Notes: generated by a model not told the origin, from the sequence alone. A stretch of DNA of 64,000 bases from Corella eumyota (GCA_963082875.1 OY720100.1:9486001-9550000), one strand, 5' to 3'; counted from the stretch's first letter, positions 1-13,025 are shown. Translations and numbers: made by a program.

Positions 1-149
1 TGTATGCTATCTCTTGAATTTCTCGATCACAGATACATATGTGTTTTAAAAGTTTACAACTAATATCTAAATTGCAATTGATTTTTTTGTAAATTTCTTG
101 TATCAAATAAGTTTTAAAGTATTTCTAAGCTTTTATCTTTGCCTAACAG

Positions 150-3100
150 AATACAACAGGTTTGAGGAGAAGATCCAAGAGTTAAGGGAACAGATGATGA
201 ACTTATCTGTGAGCAGTGGAGGAAGTCTTCTCACATCTCAAAAGAGAACTCTTTATGTGCGAACTTTATTCGATTATGACTGCCACAGAGATGCTGGCCT
301 CCCTAGTAAAGGTAGGTTGAAAAGTTTAATTTTTAGTGTTTCAGTGTTTAACTTACTTTTTGGACAATTTTATATCCTTTTTAAACCTTTTAAAGGGTGT
401 TCTTTATGTTAAAAATGCAAAAGTAATAAAAGGTTATATACATTTACTTTTATGAGATTTGTAAAAGTCATAAACAAACTCTTATTCAGTTAAATAATTT
501 CTTTTATATATTATTATTCTAATTTTGTTTGTACTATTTTTATATTAAATTTGTTAAGAGTGTAATTTTTCCCTTACCTTCTGTGTTTATTATGAGCACC
601 ACATTTATCTAACCTAAACTTTTTAAACCTTTTTCTCTTAACTGTTAAGAATTACATCAATCATCATAAAAAGTTATTTTAGTTACACCTATGCAATTAT
701 ACAGTAATTGTTAAGTAATAAAATCTTGGGTTTTGAAAGTAGTAATTCATCTTTTACTTGTTTGAACTTATTCAAAAAACTTTTATTTAGTAACCTAAGA
801 TTATCTTTTTTTGCCTACATAAAAGTTTAACATTACGTAAAAATTTACTATATAGCCCTTTGTTATTTTATTTGAACTGTTTAATTTTTGTTTCTTTAAA
901 ATCTTACATTTAAAAATGAACAAAGATCTAGAATGCTTTTAAATTTAGAGCTAATTTTTACAACAAAATTTGCTAATTTTTTAATTAAACCGTTTTTTAA
1001 ATCTACTTTTGTTAAGATAGTTTATGTAGTCTATAAAGTATTGATAAACAAATTATATTTTTTTAAGTAAGTTTTATATTTTAAAGGTTTATCATTCCGC
1101 TATGGAGATATTCTTCATGTTATTAATGCTAGTGATGATGAATGGTGGCAAGCCAGAAGAGTGGTAAGTTTATTTTTTAAAAGCATCAATATTTATGATA
1201 TTGCCTTTACGCATAGTAATGTTAGTTTTCATGAAATAGATTTTTAAACTAACCCAATTATTTTTTAAATATAGGATAAAGCCCCTTTGTTTTTTTAATT
1301 TTATTTATTAACCAAATTTTTGTAAAAATAACTTTTATTTTTTTTTAAATTGAATAACTTTTTCATAAAACTTAAAAAAAACAACATTTATATATTGTTT
1401 CAAGAATTCATCAAATTAAATAGTATTGCAGTTTTTTTTAAATCTTAACAAATTTTTATATCAGGAGGCTGGTATAGACAGCGAAGAATTTGGAGTAATA
1501 CCAGCCAAACAGAGAGTAGAAAGAAAAGAAAGAGCAAGACTAAAGCAAGTCAAATTCTCACAAATTCAACCCTCCCTAATTGATAACAAGGTAAACAAGT
1601 GTGCAATACATTTTTTTTAAATACAAATTTTTAATCTAGATATGTTGTTATGTATTTTATTTTAAAGTTAATTTTTATTTTAGATTATGATATTTTCTTG
1701 TTTGTAAAATAAACTGGAATTGTTAAGAAAAAAATTGCCACAATATAAATGCATGCAAAAATGTAAATTGTCAGTTTTTCTATTCGATATAAACTCATTA
1801 AAAACACTTTCAGGATTCCTATAACCAAGTTAGGAGAAAGAAAAGTAGTTTAATGTTTAGCAGAAGATTTCCTTTTTATAAAAGTAAAGAGGATTTAGAC
1901 GACTTAAGTGACCAAGAAAGTAAGTTAAATTTATTTTTGCCTTTAATGTTTTATATATATTATTAAATGTGGTTCTGGTTTTTATTTGGTTAATATTCCC
2001 ATGATTAAAATTTGATATTTAATGTGTAAGAATGAAAATTTTTATTTTAATAAACATCAGTTGAAATATTTTATAACAATTTTAACAACATTCCTTATTT
2101 GCCAAATAGAATACAATAAAAATTTATATTTATTGCTTTATTTTTTTTGTTAGTATTTGTTTAGTATTCTATATGTAAAATACATAAATAAAGTTTAAAT
2201 TATTGATCAAAGGAATTGATTTTCTTTTTTAGTATTATTTAAAATTGATTATTTTTATCATTTGACAATAAACTGATGTCAAGTTTGAAGTTTTCATTAA
2301 ATTTAAACTCCCTAAGGAAAAAAAGTTTTAATGAGCTATGCCTGTCAATCATATTTAAACTATTTTTGAGCACAATATATTGAAATATTTTTTTTTTTTT
2401 AAATAAAACATAACTTTAAATAATTCCTACTTTTTTCTGTTAAAATAATTTTTACACCGACTGTTTTATTTTTTAATGTTTTAATTAGATCAATTTTTTA
2501 TATCATGATTTTAAATCTTTATTTTTTATTTTTTAGACCAAGTTGTATCAAATCAAAGTGATAGTGAAACCAGTATAAGTAAGTAAACATTTAAATAATA
2601 TTTACATCCAAGAATTTTTTTAAGATTTATTTTACAACCCAGTTACAAAACTTAATAAAAATCTAAATTATTAAACAAGAGATACACACACTATATTGTA
2701 ATTTAAATAAACCAATTTAAAGTTTTATCAATGTAGGAATGTTATGTTTTTTTTAAACTATTTGATTATTGATTAAAACTTCATGTTGTTAAATATTTAT
2801 TTTTTTAAAATCAACATTTTGATAATATATGTAACTTGAAATAACTCCACAAAAACTAACTTTAAATTTAACTTAATATCGTGTTAAATGTGGTTTTGTT
2901 AAATTAATGTATCTTTAAAATATTTTATAGAAGACGATATTATTCTTTCATATGAAACAGTTGTTCAAAAAGAATGTAAGTAAAAAACTTTGTTTTATTT
3001 TTGTTAATTAAAAAAGTCAATAGTTTTTTTTGAGAGTGTTGTATTTTTTTAATATAAAAAAAATAGTAAACTCTTATAATAACCAGCTAATTGTTTTAGT

Positions 3101-4843
3101 AAAATATACAAGACCAGTAGTAATTCTTGGCCCATTCAAAGATCGAATAAATGACGACCTCATAGCAGCATATCCTGATAAATTTGGTTCCTGTGTACCT
3201 CGTAAGTTTAAAAGCTAGTGGTAACTCGAAAAGAAACTAATGTAATAATGTAAATGTCCACCAAAAATTAAAAATTTTGAAGAAATTTTTTTCAAGTAAT
3301 TGTTTATTTTTATTTGTACCAAATTAGGTAGAGCTGCTAAAATATTAAATCTTTCTTTCAAAAATCTTAAAATTGGAAAAACATTACAATTGAATTTTAC
3401 TTCACTTTAGCATATAATATACTTGGTCAGAAAATGTTCCATCTTTTATAATAACAATATATGTTTTAATAGATACAACTAGAGAGCAACGTGAGCACGA
3501 GAAAGACGGGCGAGATTATCATTTCGTAAAATCAAGAGAGAAGATGGAACAAGATATTCAGAATCACTTTTTTATTGAAGCTGGTCAATATAATGAAAAC
3601 TTGTATGGAACAAGTGTTTTGTCTGTTAAAGATGTTGCTGAGAAGGTAAATTAGATTTTTGTATTTTTTTAAGTTTAATCTTATAGTTTAATTAAAAATC
3701 TGTTATAATTAAATTTTTAATATGAAATTCAGTGTAAATAGTGTTTTTGTTAATATCATGTTTAAATCCTATACTGGAAATCTATTGGAATTCTAACCAA
3801 CACATTTTTTTGCAGAAAAAACACTGCATATTAGATGTTAGTGGAAATGCGATAAAAAGACTTCAAGTGGCCGGATTATGGCCAATTGCAATTTTTATAA
3901 GACCTAAGTCTGTAGAGTGGCTTATGTAAGTTTAAAGTTTGTTTAAATTAATTTTTATAAAAATTATTACTATTTTTGTATTTCATAATTTCTAAGGTAT
4001 ATAGTAAGGTTTTCATTTAAAAACTTATTTTTAAGTAATTGTTAAAACGATTCAGTTTATAAACCTTATGAAATGCTCAATTCTTTAAACATCATTTTAA
4101 ATTTTAATATTTGCTAAACCGCTTACTAAAAAATGTGGTTTTAAATAATTTACCTCGTAAATGTATTTGTGGTTTTCCATTATGTACTATCAATTTAAAT
4201 TGACCTTTAAATAATAAAATGTCAATTTAAATAAATGTTGTTAAATGAATTCCTTCAAAAGGGTACATTTTTAGTCGAAATTTAAAAATTTTTATTATAT
4301 TTAAATTCTAAGCATTTATTTATTGAAATAAAATTTGCAGGGAATTAAACAAAAGATTGGTAGAAGAACAAGCTCGTAAAATTTACGATCGAGCTGTCAA
4401 ACAAGAACATGAATTCGGGGAATATTTTACTGGTAAGTTTGTTTTCAAATTTCAACTTTTTTTATTTCCCCTCAAATTTAAATCTATATAGAAACAGTAA
4501 TCAGGTGATATTTATTGTTTTAATAATACAAATAAAACCAACTTTTGAACTCCATTATGTTAAATGCTATTTTCGATTTTTGTAACCCAATGAATTTTGT
4601 ACCAATTTGAAAACTTAAAAACTTTAATTTTATATAAACAATAAACTATTTACCACAAAAACTTTAACAACTTGACTGAAAAAAATAAAATAAGTGTTAT
4701 TTACAAAAACCGACAAAAATACCTTTCCCTACATAGCTGTAGTACAAGGTTCGAACATAGATGAAATATACAACAACGTTAAAGGGGTTATTAAAGATCA
4801 ATCTGGACCAGTTGTTTGGGTGTCAGCTGAGCAACAATCCTGA
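150..4843 (+). CDS. dlg: Disks large (DLG) MAGUK scaffold, 3' exons only (SH3-hook-guanylate kinase)
   Basis: C-terminal part of a membrane-associated guanylate kinase scaffold that organises cell junctions and synapses. Eleven phase-consistent exons: 150-311, 1087-1163, 1465-1590, 1814-1919, 2537-2578, 2931-2975, 3100-3201, 3473-3645, 3816-3925, 4341-4432, 4737-4843 (TGA), about 380 residues. Exons 1-3 encode the linker and SH3 domain ([29 protein letters not shown]). Exon 4 carries a basic [11 protein letters not shown] segment like the 4.1-binding I3 insert of DLG1. Exons 7-11 encode the guanylate-kinase domain ([54 protein letters not shown]). As in other MAGUKs the P-loop lacks the catalytic GK[ST], so the domain should bind phosphopeptides rather than act as a kinase. 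The PDZ-encoding exons would lie left of the window, and the first exon here begins inside a split codon. AATAAA signals follow at about 4911. Confidence 0.95.
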
Positions 4844-5023
4844 TGTTTCTATAACCTGGTAAAATAAGTAAATATTTTGGTTTTAGATTTGGGGTACATT
4901 AATATGATCAACAATAAAATAAAAAATAAAATTATTTTAACATTCTTAGTACGCGCATAGTCATCATAAGCTTTGCATAATTTTTTGCATAAAAAAGATC
5001 TTTTATTACTTTTTTTTTTAAAA

Positions 5024-5107
5024 AGGCTCAATAAAACATTAGCAACAATGTTGGGCTCAATAAAACATTAGCAACAAGTTTGGTGAAAACATTAGCAACA
5101 ATGTTGG
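5024..5107. repeat. Three-copy short tandem repeat (about 28 bp)
   Basis: The unit ggctcaataaaacattagca plus caatgtt occurs twice almost identically and a third time degenerate. It lies just after the dlg gene and contains AATAAA, so it could overlap the 3' end of the dlg transcript. Confidence 0.7.
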
Positions 5108-6037
5108 TTGGTAAAATGCAAGAAGCTAACCTAAATATATTTGGTACAAAGAAAATTTGTATGTTGTTATATCCCAATAAATGACATTGTGCACAGCATA
5201 ATGCTAATACTTAGTAGGATAACCTACTGAAATTGAAACATATTAGTGTTCATTTTTTAAGGTTGGTATTTAGTAATGTGCGAAATCCTTTTAGATTTAT
5301 ATTTTAGAATAGAAATATTTTTATTGATTTTTTGTGCACTCTTTACACGAATTCTGTAATTTTTAATGAAGTGTTAAAACTTTAAAAGTTTTTAAATATT
5401 TTAAATAAATAACATGGTGGCATTAATATTAGTAGCAATAAAAAATATTAGAATTTGCTGCTTTACTTTTTTTTAACATTACTATTCTTAATACGGTGCT
5501 AATTATGCAATAAATTTTTCTCAAGTTATTATTATCGTTTTAATAACTAATCCCCAACTTAACTCAACTTAAAAAAAAGCTTGTTTTTATTGTTTTATTG
5601 CTTATTATTTGTAATGAAATAAACCAATACTTCTATTTATTCCGTTAAAATTTATTTTTTCATTGTGGTTGGTACCAGTTTTATATTTATTTTTCCAAAA
5701 TATTTTACACACCCAAATAAATATTAAATTGGTGCACGAAATTAAAAATTGTTTCTAATTTTGTCAACTTGCTTAAAATTACAACACATCACTGCCTTTA
5801 ATTTGGTATCAATATACGAAAAAATAGTTTTTTTTTCATTATTTTTCTTCATCTTAAATGTATAGTGAGTTTGTTATTTTATCTTATTGCTTTTATAAAA
5901 TTATTGTACACGTGCGGCCTAATTTGGCCTAACAAATGTTATTTCTTCGAGCAAATACAATTATTATGTTACTCATTTCGTCAAGTAAATATTTTTTAAA
6001 TCGCTCTTGGAGAGAATAGTAAGGTTTCTAGGATAAT
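5108..6037. other. Intergenic, nothing recognised
   Basis: AT-rich sequence with homopolymer runs. I see no coding exon with splice sites, no RNA gene and no strong repeat. Confidence 0.6.
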
Positions 6038-6169
6038 TGTATATAATCAATAATGTCCCCAAAATTGCCAAAGGCAAGTTCGAGCCTGGGTCAGGGTAAC
6101 TGATGTTACTCTATGCTTTGGTCGTGAAGTCGATTTTTCACAAAAAGGATAAATAAATGTAAAAAAAAA
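6038..6169 (+). mobile_element. SINE 3' fragment (same family as the copies at 31.1 and 42.7 kb)
   Basis: The segment matches the 3' half of the two longer SINE copies: a ccaaaattgcc...ggcaa block, gggtaactgatgttactcta, a gt-cgatttttcacaaa stretch, aggataaa, then an A-run. The tRNA-like head is missing, consistent with 5' truncation. Confidence 0.75.
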
Positions 6170-6445
6170 TTTTTTTTATGTCATCAAGTAAAGCAAGTAA
6201 AGTTTAAACAAACATAACTTTGTGTTTTGTTAATAAATGTTGATTGGTCATGTGGCCAATAAGTTGCACCAGAGTGCTCATAGATAATATTTAATTAATT
6301 AAGAACTCATAAAAAGGTAGATACTTATAATTTTCCAGGTTCGACTTAGTAATATCAGTAACTACTCAAGTGGAACTAATTGGTCACGTGCCTAAGAAAC
6401 GTTAAAAACTTTTTTAATAACATAGAAGCCGGGTGTAATTTTAAA

Positions 6446-7275
6446 AATAATACTAGATTTATTTGATAAATAAAATTTGGTTCGAAATTATTTGATTATT
6501 TTTAAAATTAATTTTTATTGGGAATAAAGATATGCATAGGCATTACTTAATTAAAAATATTATCTGAACTAATTATTTATATATTACGTATTTGATTATT
6601 AGACTAAAACTTTTTTTTAATTGTTAGACTAAAGATTTTAAAACAAAATCGATTTAAAAGTTTTTTTTTTTAAACAATTAGAAATTTAATTGCAATAAAA
6701 ACAAAAAAGTTTTTAATACATTTACTCTTAGTGGTATTTATATACATTAGACCAACATTTTGATAATTAAAATTGTCTATAATTTTTTAATCAACAAACG
6801 AGCATTTAAATATAAAAAACAAACAAAAATTAAATTTCTAATCCATTTTTGAGTTATTGATATTATGATTTACAAGTGACCAAGATTTCAAATCTTAATG
6901 ACAATTTATAAATTTTAATGAACAAACACCTATTAATTAGTAATTAGTAATAATTAAATTTCATAACTAAGAGGATTGAAACATAATTTGATAATAAACC
7001 ACATACTAAATTTTTAGAACTGTAAATGTTCAAGAACAAAAGTTATTTTCATTTAAAATTTACAGTTTATAAGTCACTGGAATATATGAATAATAATAAT
7101 GACAATACTAATATGTATCAAAATCAAAGATTTCGCATCATAATAATGACAATAACAATATGGTTTTAAATCTAAGATTTTGAAGTATAATAAAAATGTT
7201 TTCGCTCTAAGCTGAATTTAAACTCGGGGAGTTCGAGCGAAGGTCAATAGTACTAACTTTCAAGCCACGAGGGTG
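6446..7275 (-). mobile_element. Long AT-rich retroposon-like repeat, copy 1
   Basis: About 0.8 kb of sequence aligns by eye with 16236-17212. Shared blocks include ctagatttatttgataaata, ggttcgaaat-atttga, tatgcata-cattactta, gattattagactaaaa, aacaaacaaaaatta and gaggattgaaacataat. At its right end (about 7205-7275) the minus strand reads like the head of a tRNA gene (gtggcttgaaagttagta, gctcgaactcccc). This suggests a non-autonomous retroposon with a tRNA-derived 5' end, inserted in minus orientation. No open reading frame is present. Confidence 0.6.
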
Positions 7276-7530
7276 GATGCTTTAACTTAACATTATTGCA
7301 ACTACATCATTTAAAAAAAAAATTAAAATCAAAAAAAAGTTTTTATAATTAACAACAATATTAAGTCTAAAGATTATAGTTTTTAACTTTGTTTTAATAA
7401 AATTAAAAGGCTAAAAGTGTCAATAATGCGATTACAATATCTCAATATCATATTTCCAACTCTTTTTGTAAATCAAACTAAAATAAAATTATTTGTAAAG
7501 CCATATGACATAGCCTAACCTAATAATATA
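7276..7530. other. Intergenic, nothing recognised
   Basis: AT-rich spacer between the dispersed repeat and the tandem array. No feature seen. Confidence 0.5.
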
Positions 7531-8475
7531 CAAAATAAAAATTAGCACAAACTATTGTTTTACTGAAAATTTTTGCAAAAAGTTTAGTCTTGAATGTTAG
7601 TTATGCCAATGCGCGTCTAATAAAATATAAAATTTTAGGTTTTGAGATTTCATTAATTTTGATAAAAGTGTCAGAACTTTGTTGAAAATTAATATTTTCA
7701 AAAAATATTTTGTAAACACGTTAATTGGACCTATGCAGTTTAACAAAACAATTATTTTTCGATTTAAAATTTTTATTTTTTTCAAAAAACTTCTATGCAA
7801 TATCATTGGCCAAAATATTACGTGACCTTATTATACCCAAAATAAAAATTAGCTCAAACTTTTTTTTACTGAAAATTAAATGCGCGTCTAATAAAATACA
7901 ATATTCAGGGTTTTAAGATTTTATTAATTTTTAATAAAAGTTTAATAACTTTTATGAATATTACTATTTTTATAAAATATTTTGTAAACACGTTAATTGG
8001 ACCTGTGCAGTTCTAACAAAACAATTATTTTTCGATTTAAAATTTTTTATATTTTTCAAAAAATTTATATGCAATATCATTGACAAAAAATATCACGTGA
8101 CATAATTAATCCCAAAATAAAAGTTAGCTCTAACTTTTTTTCTACGGAAAATTTTTGCGAATGTTTTATCTTGAATATTAGTTAGGTTAATGCGCGTCTA
8201 ATATAATATATAATTCTAGGTTTTGAGATTTCATAAATTTTTAATAAAAGTGTCAACTTTTATGAATATTTATATTTTTGAAAAAAATATTTGTAAATAC
8301 GTTAATTGAACCTGTGCGGTTTTAACAGAATAACTTTTTTTTGATTTTAATTTTTTTATTTTTTTTTAATTTGTATGCACTATCATTGGCCAAAATATCA
8401 CGTGACCTAATTAAACCCAAAATAAAAATTAGCTCAAATTTTTTTTTTACTGAAAATTTTTACAAAAGGTCATAA
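7531..8475. repeat. Tandem repeat, unit about 305 bp, about 3.2 copies
   Basis: The phrase caaaataaaaattagc recurs at 7531, 7838, 8113 and 8418 (periods 307, 275, 305). Units share atgcgcgtctaata-aata, ttttgtaaacacgttaattg, acctgtgcagt, caatatcattggccaaaata and tcacgtgac. The second unit is shorter because of an internal deletion next to actgaaaatt. Short ORFs here are by-products of the repeat. Confidence 0.9.
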
Positions 8476-9009
8476 ATAGAATAAACAAAAAAATATAGAG
8501 CGTATACGTCTTTAGTTTCCATTCAAAAAATTTTAAATGTATTTAATAAAAATAAACAAAATTTTAATATTTTAATTGATTTATGGTCCTTAATTAAATT
8601 ACAAATAGTTAAAATTACCATCTTAATCCTCATGTGTAAGTGGTCCTCTTTTACACAGATAACTCATTTTATATTAATTGTCAAACCTAGGTCCATTAAT
8701 TTTTCTTAATATTTTTTTACCCAATCAATTTCCACTGAAAAAAAACACTTTTTGTGCTTATTATTACATGTACTTCTATAGTAGTAATTATGCCATAGTA
8801 TCAGCTTTTAAACTGGTTCCTATTTTGTCAATTACCAAAGTAATAAATAATATTGGTACCACTATTAAAATCAACTTAATATATGTATTTTGACATAATG
8901 TCACTTCTTTAATAGTTAAATTTAGCATGGTATTTTGGCATAATTTTAATTCGTAGTTTGTATAAAATTATTGTAAAATTTTAGCATAATATTACTTTAT
9001 TTTAAGTTG
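8476..9009. other. Intergenic, nothing recognised
   Basis: AT-rich sequence between two tandem arrays. One 71-codon ORF is present, but it has no family resemblance and no splice or promoter support. Confidence 0.5.
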
Positions 9010-9655
9010 TTTTTGAGTTTTCGACTAAGTTTAAATTATTATTGGGTTTTGAACTAAGTTTTAAATAATTTTCGGGATTTTGACAAAGTTTAAATCAAAT
9101 TTTTGGTTTTTGACAAAGTGTAAATAAGTTTCAGGTTTTGGACTAAGATCAAATTATTTTTTAAGTTTTGGATTAAGTTTTAAATTATTTTTAGGTTTTG
9201 GACAAAGTTTAAATTAATTTTCAGGTTTTGAATTACGTTTTAAATTATTTTTGGAGTTTTGGACAAAGATTAAATTAATTTTCGTGTTTTGGACAAAGAT
9301 TAAGTTCATTTTCGGGTTTTGGGTAAAGATTAAATTAATTTTCAGGTTTTGGACAAAGTTTAAATTCATTTTCGGGTTTTGGACAAAATTAAATTTATTT
9401 TCGAATTTTGGACAAAGTTAAAATTCATTTTCGGGGGTATGAACAAAGTTTAAATTCATCTTCGGGTTTTGGACAAAGATTAAATTCATTTTCGGGTTTT
9501 GGACAAAGTTTAAATTCATTTTCGGGTTTTGGACAAAGTTTAAATTCATTTTCGGGTTTTGGACAAAGTTTAAATTCATTTTCGGGTTTTGGACAAAGAT
9601 TAAATTCATTTTCGGGTTTTGGACAAAGTTTAAATTCATTTTTGGGTTGGACAAA
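9010..9655. repeat. 30-bp minisatellite, about 21 units
   Basis: The unit ttcattttcgggttttggac + aaagtttaaa repeats head to tail. Units at the left (9010-9300) are diverged and vary in length, while those at 9450-9650 are nearly identical at exactly 30 bp. Because 30 is divisible by three, ORFs stay open for up to about 95 codons on either strand (plus frame: SLNSFSGFGQ decapeptide). I regard these ORFs as fortuitous. Confidence 0.92.
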
Positions 9656-9789
9656 GATAAATATTTGTGATAAAAAAAACAAATTTACATTTAAGTAAAA
9701 ATAAAGTCACACTTTAGAATAAATTGTAATAATTATAAAAAAATACATATAACATTAGAAACTACTATAAATTGGCATTACAGTTATTG

Positions 9790-10112
9790 AAAGTTTAATA
9801 AATTGTATTTAGTTTGATCATCAACCCGATCATACAAAAAGCTGCTCGGCCAGATACTAAAAATATAAAAACAGAGTTAGTATTTGTTTATGGTAAGCTA
9901 CCCTGCGAGAAAAATGAAAAAATGTTAGATTGAAGTCTTCTTGTAACAGGAACTCTAAAAATAAAGAACAAATTAAAAGGGCCAAAAAACAAAAAAAAAA
10001 TTGGCCAAAAACAAATCGATGAGCTCTCCGAAATATTCAACCAGAATCTAAAAATAAAAAACAGAACGTTAAAATTTGTTTTTGGTAATCTAACCTGAAA
10101 AGCCTGTAAAAA
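9790..10112. repeat. Diverged two-copy repeat (about 190 bp spacing)
   Basis: The block ctaaaaatataaaaacagag ... tttgtttatggtaagctacc at about 9858 recurs at about 10048 as ctaaaaataaaaaacagaac ... tttgtttttggtaatctaac. It is followed in both cases by similar gaaaa...gttag sequence. This looks like an old local duplication. Confidence 0.6.
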
Positions 10113-10395
10113 AGGTTAGTTTGGTTAATAAGGCCCCTGTATAGATAAAATTATATTAGGGCCCCTGCATAGAGAAAAATTGGGTTAATAAGGCCTCTGT
10201 ATAGAGAAAAATTGGGTTAATAAGGCCCCTGTATAGAGAAAAAATTGGGTTAATAAGGCCCCTGTTTAAAGAAAAAATTGCGGGTTAATAAGGCCCCTGT
10301 TTAGAGAAAAAATTGGGTTAATAAGGCCCCTGCTTAGAGAAAAAATTGGGTTAATAAGGCCCCTGTTTAGAGAAAAAACTGTGTTAATAAGGCTA
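10113..10395. repeat. 33-bp minisatellite, 8-9 units
   Basis: The unit gggttaataaggcccctgtt + tagagaaaaaatt repeats with a period of 31-34 bp. It ends in a half unit (ttaataaggctaaaatgg), followed by a short GC-richer stretch (gacgcgacattcctcgcgcc). Confidence 0.9.
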
Positions 10396-12990
10396 AAATG
10401 GAAGCGCACTAATTAAGACGCGACATTCCTCGCGCCTCGCTTAAAGAAAAAGAAAAATTTCAAGTTTTAAACGCTTTGTAGCAGATGGTACTGTTGAAAT
10501 ATTTATTCATTGTTTAAAATTCGTCATTTTTTTCCTTAGTAAAGAGGTTTAAACTATTCTATTCTTATTAAAAACGTCTTGATCCTTATCTTACGTTGCA
10601 CAAAACATATTGCATATATAAGATCATACTTGTTATACATTTTTAAATACATTTTTTTAGTAATTTAGCTTCACATGTTGAAATAAAAGGGCTATTGTTA
10701 TTTGTTATTGCAAGTCACGTGATTAGGTCCTGTCCTAAGTAGTTTTCGGTTTACTTTATTTTTGAGCGTCTTAACTTCAATGTTAATTAAAGCATTTTAC
10801 GGTAATATGTTAAATCACCACTAAAATATACTAAGAATTTTGTATAAAAAAGACTGTGGTTAAAAATTATTTAAAATAGAAAAATTGCATGCCTCACTCA
10901 ACTTAATTTTAAAAACAACATTACCTACTTTAAATACTTATAATAAAGCATAACAATTATACTGGCTTATATTTAAAAAACAAAAATTTGATTAAGTTAA
11001 TTCAACAATTAGTATTTATATTGATTTTTTTGGGTGTTTAAGCTATGTGTTAATACTAAGCATAAATAAGAATAGCGTAGCATTGGTGCGGCTCGAACCC
11101 CAAACCTTTCGGCTCGTAGTCCGCTGCAAAGATTGGTATACCATACTACCAGACTATTTTAAAAGTATCGCTTTTCGTAAAAATCACGTTAATTTACTAA
11201 CGCTAGATGATGCTCATAAGTAAGTTTTAGTAAATTGGCAATTAAGCAGTGTATTGTTTTTACTGATAATAAGTGTATTAAAAAAATAACCATATTTTCA
11301 ACATGCTAATATTTGGAAAATTTTAGATCTATTTTTAAGTTGTTTTTTATAAATAAAATACATAATACCACATTCTGTTTATTCTTCACTAAAGTGAAAT
11401 AGCAATTTATATCTCATCATGATTTGCTAATATTTGGAAAAGTTTAACCCAAATTTAACTTTATGTCTCTAATAATTTATGTCTCTCCAAACTGCGACCC
11501 GTTACCCACTCTAGAATTAAAATCCAATATTTTGGTAGCCGATAATTGTATTTTAGTTATCTTGGTTGTTCCAAATATGTATTTTTAAAATAAAATCGAA
11601 AGTAGAAAGTTTAATTTGTAATAAAAAAATTTAATTCGTGTTTTCGTAATAAAAGCACAAACTTAAAATTTAACTAGTAAAAAGGGCTAATTATTATAAC
11701 AATCCATGTATTCAATAACCAAATGCATTTAAAGTGTTGTACAAATTATTTAAAAGCTCTCTAAAGCTTTAGCGAAATATGGTGACGTCACAAATTCTTC
11801 GATTTGCTTTCGAAATCGCATGAGCTAGGGCTTAAGCTCGATTAGGGTTAAAGAAACCAGGGTTAGCGATTCCAACAAAATTAAATCACAAAAAAAGTAC
11901 ACAAAATATTGGTATTGTTATGTAATGATGTAAATAGTGCAATTTTTATTTTATTTCCTTCGACAAACTCTAAAAAAGTAAAATATAATATAGGTTATAT
12001 AGAAATAAGGGATCACGTTAACTGTCCGTAACTCAACAAAAATAAATTACGTTCTCAAAACCAGTGAATTTAGGAGTTATGTAATATTTACGAGATAGCT
12101 CTCTCGCAATGTAGCCTATGCGAATAAATAATAAAAACTACATAATAAACATTAGCTATAAATTACTACATTTTAGTGTAATATAATTTAATTAAACTGT
12201 AATATAGTTTAATTAAACAGTTATAAGTTCGATTATGTCCCAAATTATGCAGTACGCTTGTTGATAAACAATAGTCGTCAGACAAGACCAAAGTATATAT
12301 ATAAACAAAAGTAGTTTAACACGTGACCGGAAATAAAATTAGAAGATCGAAATGGGTCTTAGAAATGCATTACAGGTATAGGAAAAAACACGAATATCCC
12401 GTTTTACAAGAATTACTTACGTAGAAATCTAAAAATTTCACCGGAATTCCATTTTAATAATATTTTAACATTTTTACGCGCAGTTTTTTTTGTGTAATGT
12501 TGTTATTAAATAGAGATATAATTAAAATAAAAGTAAAAAAGAAATGAAATAATAAAAAAATGTCTAAAATGTTGTTTACTAAACATTATTACGTCATAAA
12601 ACACATTGTTGTATGAATAGAAATTGGGGACAAACTTAAATAATACTCAGGGCATGCGATAATTTTTTTAAGAAAATACAATTTTCTATTTTTAATAAAA
12701 TTTTTGCGTATAAAAGTGTCAAAATATTAGTATAATAGAATTCACCACTATCTTTCTGCCAGAGAGCTGGCAAAGAGTAGCAGAGAATTTTGCTTGGGCG
12801 GATAATTATAAAAAATAGTGATTCGAAATATTTTTTAATCGTACAATACAAAAAAGAACGGGTTAAATAGCTCCTTCAAAAGGAACAAAATAAAATCAAA
12901 CTTAATGTATAATAAGTTAACAAGGTACTTAACAGTTTAAAATTAAAATAAAATTAAACAAAACATTAAAAAACTGTTAAAAACAGGTGT
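10396..12990. other. Intergenic block without a recognised gene
   Basis: AT-rich, non-coding by inspection on both strands. It contains a tRNA-like segment (listed separately) and a 21-bp tandem duplication, tgtaatatarttTaattaaac, near 12175-12220. No exon with splice sites or family similarity was seen. Confidence 0.55.
11075..11155 (-). pseudogene. tRNA-like relic (tRNA pseudogene or SINE head)
   Basis: On the minus strand an A-box-like tggtagtatgg is followed about 45 nt later by the B-box-like ggggttcgagccg. The arms do not fold into a complete cloverleaf and the candidate anticodon loop is irregular. It is therefore more likely a tRNA-derived relic than a functional tRNA. Confidence 0.35.
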
Positions 12991-13025
12991 AAACTTTTGT
13001 ACTAAACTTAAATACGTGTTATTAC

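Noticed and set aside
9408-9698. Plus-strand ORF with a perfect SLNSFSGFGQ decapeptide repeat, and overlapping minus-strand repeat ORFs
   Set aside because: The 30-bp minisatellite automatically keeps several frames open. Left-hand units are frame-disrupted and there is no start context, splice site or family match.
11075-11155. Functional tRNA gene
   Set aside because: A- and B-box-like motifs are present, but the anticodon and acceptor stems do not pair properly, so it was kept only as a tRNA-like relic.
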